NCBI RefSeq assembly: GCF_007750395.1
Contig: NZ_CP036281.1
Location: forward strand, 3,929,001 to 3,993,000
Origin: Polystyrenella longa
GTDB lineage: Bacteria > Planctomycetota > Planctomycetia > Planctomycetales > Planctomycetaceae
Direction of reading: 5' to 3'
DNA length: 64,000 bases
The first letter of the stretch is position 1. Each line of letters starts with the position of its first letter. A model generated the notes under the pieces. It made no database searches, was not told where the DNA came from, and saw only the letters and a program-made list of their open reading frames with translations. Shown one piece after another: positions 45,726 to 54,778 of this stretch. A program made the translations under genes and the position numbers.

Positions 45726-46844
45726 GTGATCATCAACCCGGACAATCCCAATTACAACAGGCAGCTTTTGTCAGGTTCGTCGATGCAAGTCGAACTGCTG
45801 GCGGCGAGTTTGTTGTCAGCTGCTCATCTGCGTGTCTGGGCTAATATTGTCGAACAGAATCCGGAGTTGCACAATCCATTCTTTCGTCCCGAATTTACAC
45901 AGTTCATAGCTGAACTTCGAAGTCGAATTGAAGTCGCAATCATTCGTGACGGACACCAGATCGTCGGTTTTTTCCCATTCCGTCGTGTCTCTCCACTGGT
46001 GGGCCAACCGGTAGGAGGACGGCTTTCGGGCGCGGAGGGATTGATCTGTCGACAGAACGTCGACGTCTCTCTGGAAGAATTACTTGAACGCGTTCATTTG
46101 ACATCATGGGATTTCGATCAAGTTCCAGAAGAACAAACCGACTTCGCTCCCCATACATTCTCTACGACCGAAGCGCATTACATCGACCTCACTGAGGGAT
46201 ACGACGCGTACTGCCAACTAAAAAAAGAGTCTGGTTCAAAACGGATTTGCAAGCTGAATTCGACCGGTCGAAAACTGGAACGCGAGCATGGAGAAGTTGA
46301 ATTTCGTCTTCATGATAATCGCCCCGAACTACTCGAAAAATTAATTGACTTCAAATCAAAACAATTTCAAGAGACTCATTACACGAACGTCTTCAACTTT
46401 GACTGGACTCAACAGCTTCTAAGAGAACTTTGTGAAACGGATCACCTGACCTTGCGAGGTCGACTTTCTTCCTTGTCTGTTGCTGGCAAACCGATTGCCA
46501 TTTCCTATGCATTACAGTCGAACAAAGTCTTACATGGCTGGTTTACGACATTCGATCCCGAGTTCAGCAAATACTCACCGGGTAGTCTGTTGATTCTGAG
46601 AATTGCTGAAGCGGCCGCAAAGTCCGGCATCACCTGTTTTGACCTTGGTCCCGGCGAACAGATTTTCAAACAAACTTTGAAATCGGGTTCCAAACTCGTC
46701 TGTTCAGGAACTCTCAGTAACGATCCGATGCGCCGCTGGCTCAAACGAGGTATTCGCGAAACCAAGGAATGGATCTCCCATTCACCCGCTCGTTTCACGT
46801 TAGATGTCTTACGCCCTCTCAAGGGCTGGTTTGACATGAAGTAG
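45726..46844 (+). CDS. CelD/BcsL-like GNAT-fold acyltransferase, paralogue 3
   Basis: 372 residues from a GTG start at 45726. It shares NPFFRPEFTQFIAEL, LRGRLSSLSVAGKPIAISYA, YSPGSLLILRIAEA and FDLGPGEQIFKQTLKSG with paralogues 1 and 2, so the glycine-rich DLG-x-G turn is kept. It is followed by a 290-bp gap before the GT2 gene. The series of closely spaced genes is likely co-transcribed. Chemistry is unknown. Confidence 0.8.
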   Translation: MIINPDNPNYNRQLLSGSSMQVELLAASLLSAAHLRVWANIVEQNPELHNPFFRPEFTQFIAELRSRIEVAIIRDGHQIVGFFPFRRVSPLVGQPVGGRLSGAEGLICRQNVDVSLEELLERVHLTSWDFDQVPEEQTDFAPHTFSTTEAHYIDLTEGYDAYCQLKKESGSKRICKLNSTGRKLEREHGEVEFRLHDNRPELLEKLIDFKSKQFQETHYTNVFNFDWTQQLLRELCETDHLTLRGRLSSLSVAGKPIAISYALQSNKVLHGWFTTFDPEFSKYSPGSLLILRIAEAAAKSGITCFDLGPGEQIFKQTLKSGSKLVCSGTLSNDPMRRWLKRGIRETKEWISHSPARFTLDVLRPLKGWFDMK

Positions 46845-47135
46845 GCCAGAATCCGCCCAGGGTCCTTTTCTTCAAGTGTTACTTGTCGAACCTCTCCAAC
46901 TTCCGAGTGATTTACCGCATGCTCCGTCTCGCAGTTCAGGTCGGGTCTATCTGATTATACGGACTGAAACGGGCACCTTTTCTCTCCCTCCCCCTCATTT
47001 AACAGCTTTTACAAGCAGGGGTTAGCCCTACGACCTACATTTTCACAGCGGGTCCCCCATGCCGGAGGTCCCTTTTCGACAAACTGCAAACAGGCACAAA
47101 TCATCGATATTTCTGCCACAGGAGAGAGCTCACTG

Positions 47136-48347
47136 ATGCTCATCTTACTCAATACAATTTTAATCGCCGGTACGGTTCTATTGCTTATCCCCTTTGTGGT
47201 GTTCTGCCTGGAGTGCTTGGCCGCTTTACTCCCTTGGCGTCCGCGTACTGTCTTGAATGATGCTGAAGAAGCATCGGTTGCAGTGCTCCTCCCTGCTCAT
47301 AATGAATCATCCGTCATCGCGCGCACTCTTGATGTTCTGATGCCGACGCTGGGTAAACATGACCGTGCTGTTGTCATTGCCGACAACTGTTCCGACGACA
47401 CGGCCGAAATTGCTCGCAGCAAAGGAGCGATCGCCGTTGAACGAACCAACCTGGAACAACGGGGCAAAGGTTACGCCCTCGACTTCGGTGTCAAACAACT
47501 GCACGAGAATCCTCCCGACGTCGTCATGATTCTGGATGCCGACTGCAATGTCGACCCGGCCACTGTCCGGACATTGGGGCAACTGGCTCATCAAACAGGC
47601 CGACCTGTCCAATCTCTCAACCTGGGAGAACTCGACGATCGTCCAGACTCCATGTTCGTCGCCTCTTCGCTCGGCAACTATTTCATCAATCTTGTTCGTC
47701 CTCTTGGACTGAAGAAGGTCGGCCTCTCCTATCGACTGCTGGGGACAGGCATGGCATTACCCTGGTCGATCATTAAAGACGCTCCGCTGGCGAGTGGACA
47801 CATTGTGGAAGACACTCGATTAGGTGTTGATCTGGCGATTGATGGACATCTTCCGATCTTCTGCCCAGACGTTCGCGTACTCAGTCGGTTACCACAACAA
47901 AAGGCTTCTTTCGTCAGTCAGCGAACTCGTTGGGAGCATGGACACATGCAAGCCGCGTTCAGTCAGGTCCCCCGGTTAATCCAAGCGGCGATCTGGAACC
48001 GCAGCTTGTCCCTGTTCTGGCTCGCGATGGACATCGCCGTTCCTCCCTTCTCACTCATGATTTTCCTGTGGATGCTGGCAACAGTTGCCACGGGTATCGC
48101 CGGCTTCTGCGGAGCATCGCTCCTGCCATTTTGGGCTTTATGCATCACCGGAGTCTGTCTCGTCACTTTGATTGGACTCAATTGGTTCGTCTACTGCCGC
48201 AAAATCATTCCTCTGAGTGTCTTAGTGGGTATCCCGAAATACGTCTTCAAAAAGTTACCGATCTACTTCTCATTTCTGTTTAAACGCCAACAGGAATGGG
48301 TCCGTACCGATCGCGAAGCAGAACAACAAAAACCATTGGCTCAATAG
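47136..48347 (+). CDS. Family 2 membrane glycosyltransferase (processive type)
   Basis: A 403-residue membrane GT2. After an N-terminal helix, the GT-A domain has LLPAHNESSVIARTLD, the nucleotide-sugar site VVIADNCSDDT, the DxD-type MILDADCNVDP, the ED acidic pair in VEDTRLGVDL, and QRTRWEHGH (the Q-x-x-R-W motif of processive synthases). Two to three C-terminal helices follow. It probably extends the glycan backbone at the inner membrane. An AGGAGAG ribosome-binding site lies at 47120-47126. The gene follows the acyltransferase array and precedes the WecG-type gene by 70 bp. Confidence 0.9.
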   Translation: MLILLNTILIAGTVLLLIPFVVFCLECLAALLPWRPRTVLNDAEEASVAVLLPAHNESSVIARTLDVLMPTLGKHDRAVVIADNCSDDTAEIARSKGAIAVERTNLEQRGKGYALDFGVKQLHENPPDVVMILDADCNVDPATVRTLGQLAHQTGRPVQSLNLGELDDRPDSMFVASSLGNYFINLVRPLGLKKVGLSYRLLGTGMALPWSIIKDAPLASGHIVEDTRLGVDLAIDGHLPIFCPDVRVLSRLPQQKASFVSQRTRWEHGHMQAAFSQVPRLIQAAIWNRSLSLFWLAMDIAVPPFSLMIFLWMLATVATGIAGFCGASLLPFWALCITGVCLVTLIGLNWFVYCRKIIPLSVLVGIPKYVFKKLPIYFSFLFKRQQEWVRTDREAEQQKPLAQ

Positions 48348-48417
48348 TGATTGCTAAATCACAAACACCGCTTAATCAAAGACCACACGAGAATGACACT
48401 GAGATCGAGATAGAATT

Positions 48418-49218
48418 ATGATTGCCACTCACGAAACAGACCGCAAAGTAAACATTTTGGGAGTCGACATCGACGACGTCACTGTCGCCCGTGGTATCCA
48501 GATTGTCGAAGAGATGATTCGCCAACCTGGCGACACCCCCAGCAGCATTTATTTCGTGAATGCGCACACATTGAACTTCGCCCATTCTGATCCAGAATTC
48601 GGAGCGTTGCTCAATCGAGGAGACCGTGTTTTCGGCGACGGAACCGGCGTTCGATGGGGAGCTCGCTTACAAGGCATTCAAATTCGCGACAACCTTGTCG
48701 GAACTGACTTCATCCCGTCCCTCTTTACACTCACCCCCAGCAAGAAATATTCGTATTTTCTGATGGGTTCCGATCCAGAGACCGTACAGAAGGCAGCCGA
48801 ATATGCCGAGCGTATGTTTCCTGGTTGGAAACAGGCCGGATATCACCACGGCTTCCTGAAGGAAGAAGAGACCCGACAAGCAGCTATCGATCAAATCAAC
48901 GCCTGCGAACCAGACATTGTTCTCGTCGGTATGGGAAACCCATTACAGGAAAAATGGATTGAACAGTACAAAGACCAACTGCACACAAAAGTCTGTCTGG
49001 GAATCGGTGGGTTGTACGACTACTGGGCCGACAATGTCAGCCGGGCCCCGCTCTGGGTTCGCCGCGCTGGGTACGAATGGGTCTGGCGGATCCTTCAACA
49101 ACCGGGCGACAAATTCAAGCGGTACTTGATTGGCAACCCGCTCTATCTAATGAATATCTACCGGGAACAGCGGCAACGTAAGCGCAGCCAGCCTCAGCAC
49201 GAAACCAGCCAGATTTAA
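48418..49218 (+). CDS. WecG/TagA/CpsF-family glycosyltransferase
   Basis: A 266-residue GT26 enzyme that adds a sugar (UDP-N-acetyl-mannosamine, its uronic acid or glucose in known cases) to a polyprenyl-pyrophosphate-linked acceptor. It has VNAHTLNFAHSDPEF, then RVFGDGTGVRWGARLQG with the active-site Asp, the VGMGNPLQEKW nucleotide-binding turn, and GIGGLYDYWADNVSRAP. A short basic C-terminal tail (QRQRKRSQ) fits membrane association. It is the last gene of the cluster; a convergent DUF255 gene ends 8 bp away. Confidence 0.93.
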   Translation: MIATHETDRKVNILGVDIDDVTVARGIQIVEEMIRQPGDTPSSIYFVNAHTLNFAHSDPEFGALLNRGDRVFGDGTGVRWGARLQGIQIRDNLVGTDFIPSLFTLTPSKKYSYFLMGSDPETVQKAAEYAERMFPGWKQAGYHHGFLKEEETRQAAIDQINACEPDIVLVGMGNPLQEKWIEQYKDQLHTKVCLGIGGLYDYWADNVSRAPLWVRRAGYEWVWRILQQPGDKFKRYLIGNPLYLMNIYREQRQRKRSQPQHETSQI

Positions 49219-49226
49219 AGAGCGTT

Positions 49227-51458
49227 TTACAATCCTTCGAGGACTGCTTTCACCCCGTCTGTCCCATGCACAGGCTTCTGACAACTTCCATGCTCACATT
49301 GATAGAGCGTTATCTCGCCGCCTGTCGCCTTTTTCCCTTGTAGAACATCCTGCAGCACTTTCGGTGTGTCCGCACCGTCCTGATGAGTCACGACGACCGT
49401 ATTAGGCGCGAATCGCTGATAAAAATCGGACAACATCGAATCAAGTTCTGTTGTGTCCTTGGGAGAGACCAGCACCAATTCGAATGTTGGCCCCAAATGG
49501 AAATCGAGGCCGATCAGCGACTGCCCGCTCGCCATTGTCGATTGTCTGAATTGACCAGACATACTTTCCAACGTCTTCCAGGCGATCTCTTCCAACTCAA
49601 TGTTCCCCGTGATTCGACTTAGCTTAAGCAGGCCGGTGACGGCCATCGAATTCCCTGAGGGAGTCGCATTGTCCTGGCTCTCTTTGGGACGCGCAATTAG
49701 CTGTTCGTGATCGTTCGAGGTGTAGAAGAATCCTCCTTCTTCCTTGTCGAGAAAATGTTCTCGCAACGATGTAGCCAATTCATTGGCCCGTTCCAGGTAG
49801 ATCACATCGCCAGTCGACTGATAAACTTCAGTGAAGGCATCAAGCACGTTGGTGTAGTCGTCGAGGAAACCATTTATCCGGGCATCCCCTTCTTTCCAGG
49901 AATGAAACAGGCGACCTTCCTCTGTTCGCATCTCGTTCCAGACAAAGTCAGCCCCGCGTTTCGCTGCTTCTGTATATTTCTCTTCACCGAGAGCTCGCCC
50001 CGCCTGCGCGAAGGTCGCAATCATGAGTCCGTTCCAGGCAGCCAGAATTTTTTCATCCCGACCCGGGTGAATTCGTTTTTCGCGAGCGATGTACAGTTTC
50101 TCTCGTGCAGAAGCCATTTGCTGCTCAAGCTCTTCGAGTGAAAAACCCTGCTCTTGGGCGACTTCATCCCATGCTTGAGGGCGATTGAGAATATTCTGGT
50201 GCTCCCAGTTACCCTGCTTACTGACGTCGTAACAGGCAGCAAACAATTTTGCATCCTCGGCCCCAAGTTCCGTTTCAATTTCAGCCAGAGACCAGACGAA
50301 AAACTTCCCTTCCACTCCTTCGCTGTCCGCATCTTGAGTCGAATAAAACCCACCGGAAGCATCGACCATTTCTCGCAAGACATAATCCAGCGTTTCCCGA
50401 ACGATTCGTTCGTACTCCGGATTCTGGGTGAGTTGCCACGCTTCCAGATAGGCACTGCCTAACAGCGCGTTGTCATACAGCATTTTCTCAAAATGCGGCG
50501 CCAACCAACGGGCGTCGGTTGAATAACGATGAAACCCACCCCCCAACTGATCGTACATGCCCCCATAAGCCATTTTATCAAATGTCAACAAGGCAATCTC
50601 TCTGGCCTCTGCCGACTCAAATCGTTCGCTCAGACGGAGCAATAAACGCAAATCCATCGCGTGAGGAAACTTGGGTGCGTTGCCAAACCCACCTTCCTGG
50701 CGATCGGCTGCTTGCAACAATGTCTCCATCGCTTTCTTCAACAGCTCCGTCTTTAACGGCACACCCAACCCCGAAGTTGGAACCGACATCTCTTGCACAG
50801 CACGAGTTAGTTCATCACCCGCTTTCACGATTTCATCCTGCCGGTTTTCCCACGCATTATGCACAAGATTCAGGATGTCCGTGAACCCCGGCATTCCGCG
50901 TGACGCCTGCGGCGGCCAGTACGTCCCCCCTAGAAACGGTTTTAGATCCGGTTTCAGAAAGACGGACATCGGCCATCCTCCATGGCCCGTCATAGCGACG
51001 ACAGCGTTCATATAAATCTGGTCTACATCCGGACGTTCTTCGCGGTCGACTTTGATACAGATGAAATGCTCGTTCATGTATTCCGCGATCTTTTCATTTT
51101 CAAAACTCTCATGCTCCATCACATGACACCAATGGCATGCGCTGTAACCGATCGAAAGGAAGATGGGTTTGTTTTCTTTCTTCGCCTTTTCGAACGCTTC
51201 CTTTCCCCAAGGGTACCAGTCCACGGGGTTATAAGCATGCTGTAGCAGGTACGGACTTGTTTCCTGAAGCAGGCGGTTTCCTTTTCGCTCGGATTCTTTT
51301 TTCACGGGTGTACTATCATTCATAGGTTCGGCCATCGGTTCAGCTTGTGCTTCCTGTTCCAAGTCTGTTTCGGAGCTGAACAAAACGAACCCGCCCAAAA
51401 TGGCGAATCCGATTAACAGGACTCCGGTACTAACAAGGCGTTTTCCAGACAGGTTCAT
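49227..51458 (-). CDS. DUF255 thioredoxin-fold protein (YyaL/SSP411 family), membrane-anchored
   Basis: 743 residues from the ATG at 51458, which has GGAAGG upstream; an ATG at 51482 would add eight. An N-terminal anchor ([15 protein letters not shown]) precedes a thioredoxin-like domain with [16 protein letters not shown] (CxxC redox pair), then [16 protein letters not shown] long alpha/alpha-barrel (six-hairpin glycosidase-like) fills the rest, with [16 protein letters not shown] and the [12 protein letters not shown] motif. The family is widespread, its substrate unknown; a thiol-based or glycan-related role is inferred. The anchor places it in the envelope, unlike many soluble relatives. 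Confidence 0.9.
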   Translation of the reverse strand: MNLSGKRLVSTGVLLIGFAILGGFVLFSSETDLEQEAQAEPMAEPMNDSTPVKKESERKGNRLLQETSPYLLQHAYNPVDWYPWGKEAFEKAKKENKPIFLSIGYSACHWCHVMEHESFENEKIAEYMNEHFICIKVDREERPDVDQIYMNAVVAMTGHGGWPMSVFLKPDLKPFLGGTYWPPQASRGMPGFTDILNLVHNAWENRQDEIVKAGDELTRAVQEMSVPTSGLGVPLKTELLKKAMETLLQAADRQEGGFGNAPKFPHAMDLRLLLRLSERFESAEAREIALLTFDKMAYGGMYDQLGGGFHRYSTDARWLAPHFEKMLYDNALLGSAYLEAWQLTQNPEYERIVRETLDYVLREMVDASGGFYSTQDADSEGVEGKFFVWSLAEIETELGAEDAKLFAACYDVSKQGNWEHQNILNRPQAWDEVAQEQGFSLEELEQQMASAREKLYIAREKRIHPGRDEKILAAWNGLMIATFAQAGRALGEEKYTEAAKRGADFVWNEMRTEEGRLFHSWKEGDARINGFLDDYTNVLDAFTEVYQSTGDVIYLERANELATSLREHFLDKEEGGFFYTSNDHEQLIARPKESQDNATPSGNSMAVTGLLKLSRITGNIELEEIAWKTLESMSGQFRQSTMASGQSLIGLDFHLGPTFELVLVSPKDTTELDSMLSDFYQRFAPNTVVVTHQDGADTPKVLQDVLQGKKATGGEITLYQCEHGSCQKPVHGTDGVKAVLEGL

Positions 51459-51709
51459 GGGATGCCTTCCGCCGAGTCGCAATGTGATTGAGCGAGCTCA
51501 GCTTGATTGGGTTTGTAAGTCCCTCAATCATAATCGATCCGAGAGGACTTTGCGAAGTGGTCGTGCTCCCACGTCGACATTGAATTGCCCTGAACACTCC
51601 GCTCAAAGAACCGCGCATAAAAAAGAGTGAACATAAAAGCTCACTCTAAGAGTCTGATTTCAGACTTCACGTAGTTTTTGATAACAGCTTACCGTTTCCC
51701 AAGTGGATT

Positions 51710-52090
51710 TCACCATTGAGATTCAGCAAACGGGCAGCGCGTAACCAGTCGATTGACCACCTGGTTGATACCTTCTACACGTTTAATCGAATCAACGATC
51801 TGCTGGCAGGGATCGGCGTGAGGTTCATCAACCTCAATGGTTCCTTCAACGCAGACACCATCGGGAATACGATGGACGACCAACGCTGAAATCTTCAATC
51901 CTGGCGTGGACAGCAACGCGTTCATCACCTGACGTTCAATTGAATGAGCCAGATGCGCATCTTGAAAGTGGTCAGAAGATTGGCAACATTCGCTATAAGG
52001 ATCCACTAAAGATCCATCAGCGAAACGGTTCATCTTGTTCCGAGCGGGTAACATCAGATGACTCCTTTCGTCCATCAGGACGTTTTCCAT
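51710..52090 (-). CDS. BON-domain-like small protein
   Basis: 126 residues. The C-terminal 70 form a BON-like alpha-beta module: helix ERQVMNALLSTPGL, strands ISALVVHRIPDGVCVEGTIE, helix CQQIVDSIKRVEGIN and strand QVVNRLVTR. BON domains bind membranes or polymers. The first 55 residues are polar with no signal peptide. Two Cys in SECCQSSD could bind metal, but that is unproven. It sits alone between the DUF255 gene and a 510-bp spacer. The fold is likely, the role unknown. Confidence 0.65.
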   Translation of the reverse strand: MENVLMDERSHLMLPARNKMNRFADGSLVDPYSECCQSSDHFQDAHLAHSIERQVMNALLSTPGLKISALVVHRIPDGVCVEGTIEVDEPHADPCQQIVDSIKRVEGINQVVNRLVTRCPFAESQW

Positions 52091-52606
52091 CTGTGCATGT
52101 ATTTAAAATCGACCTGCAAATCAACGATCATCCTTGGTGTCAGGTCTCATAACACCCAAAGTTAATGGGAGGGATATATCGAATATATCATTCCTCCCAC
52201 GAATTGCGACACCATTTCACCATTTCCCGCTCGGATTCCGACGATTCGGAATGCTCTTAATCAACGACACGGAAGCTATCATTCCTAATTATCAGATTCG
52301 GGAAATTGATCCGTCTGCGATTAGCAACAGGTGAGTTCATTTCAGCGATTTCATATTCAACTCTGAGCTCATTTGCGAAAGCCCTAACTGTCCAGTAAAT
52401 CTCAAACATAAAGACGCTTTCCCGCTGGGATAAGTGACCCAACAAGCTCTGAATTTATCGTTGCAAAAAGCAGTTTTGCAGAGTGCGAGAAGGCTGACTG
52501 AAGAAGAGGTTGGTGCTTACAAAACACACGTCAATCATACCACGTTAAACACGTACAATCCCTATCTTGAAATCAGGTGCGTAACTTACGTCTAACCCTG
52601 ATTGGA
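52091..52606. other. Intergenic, no gene recognised
   Basis: 516 bp between the BON-like and outer-membrane genes, both on the minus strand. No supported frame, repeat or hairpin terminator was found. It presumably contains the promoter of the BON-like gene. Confidence 0.45.
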
Positions 52607-54622
52607 TTAAAACTTCCAGCGTAGCTCCGTGCGGATACCGGAAACATCATCGGCATTGTCCCGTATTCCATGCATCGCGTCCGCACGGAAAATCCAGGCG
52701 TTGTTCAACGGTACCTGGTATCGAACCCCCAACGCATATTGGTCGCCCGCCGCATTTCGCTCCTGAGGACTTCCCATCGTTTGAACAGTCGCCAGCTCCA
52801 GGACCAATTGATAATCGAAATCTTTACCCAGCCAATTTACACCCACAGCTCCCCCGTAGGCATTCGTTCCCGTCGCATCAAGCGTGGGATACCCAGTCAA
52901 ACCGTCGGTCTCGAAGTTGATCCCCGTATTTCGCAATATTCCTCCCGCGCCGGCCGCCCGTGCCACGGACTGCGTCCTGTCAAATCCTACAAAAAAGTTG
53001 GCGTAAGGAATGAACGTCAGAGGCTGGCTGGTGATGAAGGCGTTCTCCCATAAGATCATCTGACCATCCGCCGTTTTGACTCCGCTGGTTGGGTCCTGCC
53101 CCGTATTGGCAATCACCCGCACTGCCGTAGAGACGAAGTCTTTAACGCGACGGGAATACCCAAGTGCCAGGTTATGATATCCCAGATTCGCAGAGGTCCG
53201 GTCATCCAGATAGGCATAGCCCGCTTCGATATAACCATCGTAAGCATCAATCATCGCAGTCGCTCCGTACATGTGCGTCTGTCCGTCGCCACTACCCACA
53301 AAAGCGGGGCTGGAAATATCATTAAAGCCTGCAAAGACGGTGACGTCGTAATTCACCCAGTCCAGCCATCGATTATTCTGCGCCGGAATCGTGACCGCTG
53401 CCCCCAGAAAGGCATCTTCCATCCAGATTCCGTTCTGATACAGCAGAGGCAGGAAACCGACAGCGACTGGCATATCGAACGGAGCATCCTCACCAATCAG
53501 TCCACCATACATGGAACCGATATCCCCTTCGAAGTAGAAGGTATCAAAGTTCTGATCTAACTCTTCATTATACACGAACTCATCACCATCGAATTCAACC
53601 CGGCTGAAGTTTGTATTCTGATCAAGCGGCCCCCAGAATGCATGCAACCGCTCGGTGTCGGTGAGTTTCAAATCGAAATCCAGATTCAACCGGTTAGCAA
53701 TGACCCCTTTATCATCCCCATTTTTGATGTAGCCCATACCCATCCGGTAATCACCATACAGCAGAAAACTGGGAGACAGCAGATTCGTTTCTCCGAGAAT
53801 CGTTGATGATTCCGGAATTGGACCATACCGATACAAACCTCGTCCGAATTCCAGCCAGGGCCGTTGTGTCGGGTTCAGATACTTGCTGGCATAGGGGCTC
53901 TGGTCGAGTTCGGGCATGAAGGGGACATGACTGTAATCAGGGTCGTCTACAAACGCGCGAGAATCGAACATGGTTGGACGTACTTGATCGTCATGCTGTG
54001 GCATGTGCGAAGCATGTTCGGTGAAAGTTCCCTCGGTGAGTTTCGTCGAGTACTCTGGTTCCTTTTCCTTCGGCTTAGGCGCTGGCTGTTGCTGACCGGA
54101 TGTCAGTTGAGCAGCAGTTTGCGGCCTCCGCGGAACTCCGGGTGGTTGAATCAATCCAACGGGCGTGGGAGTTGTGAGCAGTTGCGGAACAGATTCAACA
54201 TACCGCGGGTTGGGAGCGGCAGGACTTCGCGGTGTACCAAAAACATGTTGCTCTCTGGGAGAAGTCGACACGACATTCTTTCCAACTGACGAATGCCCAA
54301 ACCAGTTTTCCGGCTGTTGAAGAATGGGTTCTTGAACAGGAACCAGGTGACTCGCTTGTACGATGGGGGTTGAACTTGAAAATGAGTTATTAAAAGAAGA
54401 CTTAAACTGGAACTGATTTGGATAAGCAGGCAAATTTCCCTGGAACCGATTCGGGTTGTTCGATTCGTTAGTCTCTGTAGAGAAGACTGGCGGAGTATAA
54501 TGACTGACTGCAGATTGTCCAAAAACGACCGACGTACCGCTGCTCAAGATCAGAAGTATCGCCAGAGAGCGAATTCCAGATCGGAGTAAACAGAAGTTAA
54601 CAGATGCAGACGTTCGGTTCAT
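52607..54622 (-). CDS. Large outer-membrane beta-barrel protein with Pro/Gln-rich linker
   Basis: 671 residues with a signal peptide (LRSGIRSLAILLILSSG...VVFGQ). Residues of about 40-200 are a flexible Pro/Gln/Ser-rich region. From about 260 the sequence alternates polar and hydrophobic residues in strands typical of a barrel (DYRMGMGYI, ANRLNLDFDLKLTD, YDVTVFAGFNDI, LALGYSRRVKDFV), and it ends in LRWKF, the C-terminal Phe that outer-membrane barrels use for assembly. It resembles planctomycetal DUF6666-like porin-type proteins, an assignment from memory and not certain. A 15-bp direct repeat lies just upstream of its start (54661-54693). Confidence 0.8.
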   Translation of the reverse strand: MNRTSASVNFCLLRSGIRSLAILLILSSGTSVVFGQSAVSHYTPPVFSTETNESNNPNRFQGNLPAYPNQFQFKSSFNNSFSSSTPIVQASHLVPVQEPILQQPENWFGHSSVGKNVVSTSPREQHVFGTPRSPAAPNPRYVESVPQLLTTPTPVGLIQPPGVPRRPQTAAQLTSGQQQPAPKPKEKEPEYSTKLTEGTFTEHASHMPQHDDQVRPTMFDSRAFVDDPDYSHVPFMPELDQSPYASKYLNPTQRPWLEFGRGLYRYGPIPESSTILGETNLLSPSFLLYGDYRMGMGYIKNGDDKGVIANRLNLDFDLKLTDTERLHAFWGPLDQNTNFSRVEFDGDEFVYNEELDQNFDTFYFEGDIGSMYGGLIGEDAPFDMPVAVGFLPLLYQNGIWMEDAFLGAAVTIPAQNNRWLDWVNYDVTVFAGFNDISSPAFVGSGDGQTHMYGATAMIDAYDGYIEAGYAYLDDRTSANLGYHNLALGYSRRVKDFVSTAVRVIANTGQDPTSGVKTADGQMILWENAFITSQPLTFIPYANFFVGFDRTQSVARAAGAGGILRNTGINFETDGLTGYPTLDATGTNAYGGAVGVNWLGKDFDYQLVLELATVQTMGSPQERNAAGDQYALGVRYQVPLNNAWIFRADAMHGIRDNADDVSGIRTELRWKF

Positions 54623-54660
54623 TCGTGTTATGATTTAGTCAAGCTGAAAGTATTGTTAGA

Positions 54661-54693
54661 CGTTATCAGTTCATCACGCGTTATCAGTTCATC
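54661..54693. repeat. 15-bp direct repeat upstream of the outer-membrane gene
   Basis: CGTTATCAGTTCATC occurs at 54661-54675 and 54679-54693, start-to-start distance 18 bp. It lies 39-71 bp upstream of the minus-strand start codon. A 7-bp hairpin (ACGGTTT/AAACCGT at 54701-54718) follows. It may be a pair of regulator half-sites or a slippage product. Confidence 0.6.
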
Positions 54694-54778
54694 GCAAGGT
54701 ACGGTTTCGTTAAACCGTGAAACCTTTTTATTGCAATCGCTACATCAGAGTAATCGCTCCATTCAGTTTCCTGGCCGA

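Noticed and set aside
35370-49218. Exosortase / PEP-CTERM sorting system in the polysaccharide locus
   Set aside because: No multi-helix protein with the exosortase Cys-Arg pattern and no PEP-CTERM tail were found; only the accompanying gene types are present.
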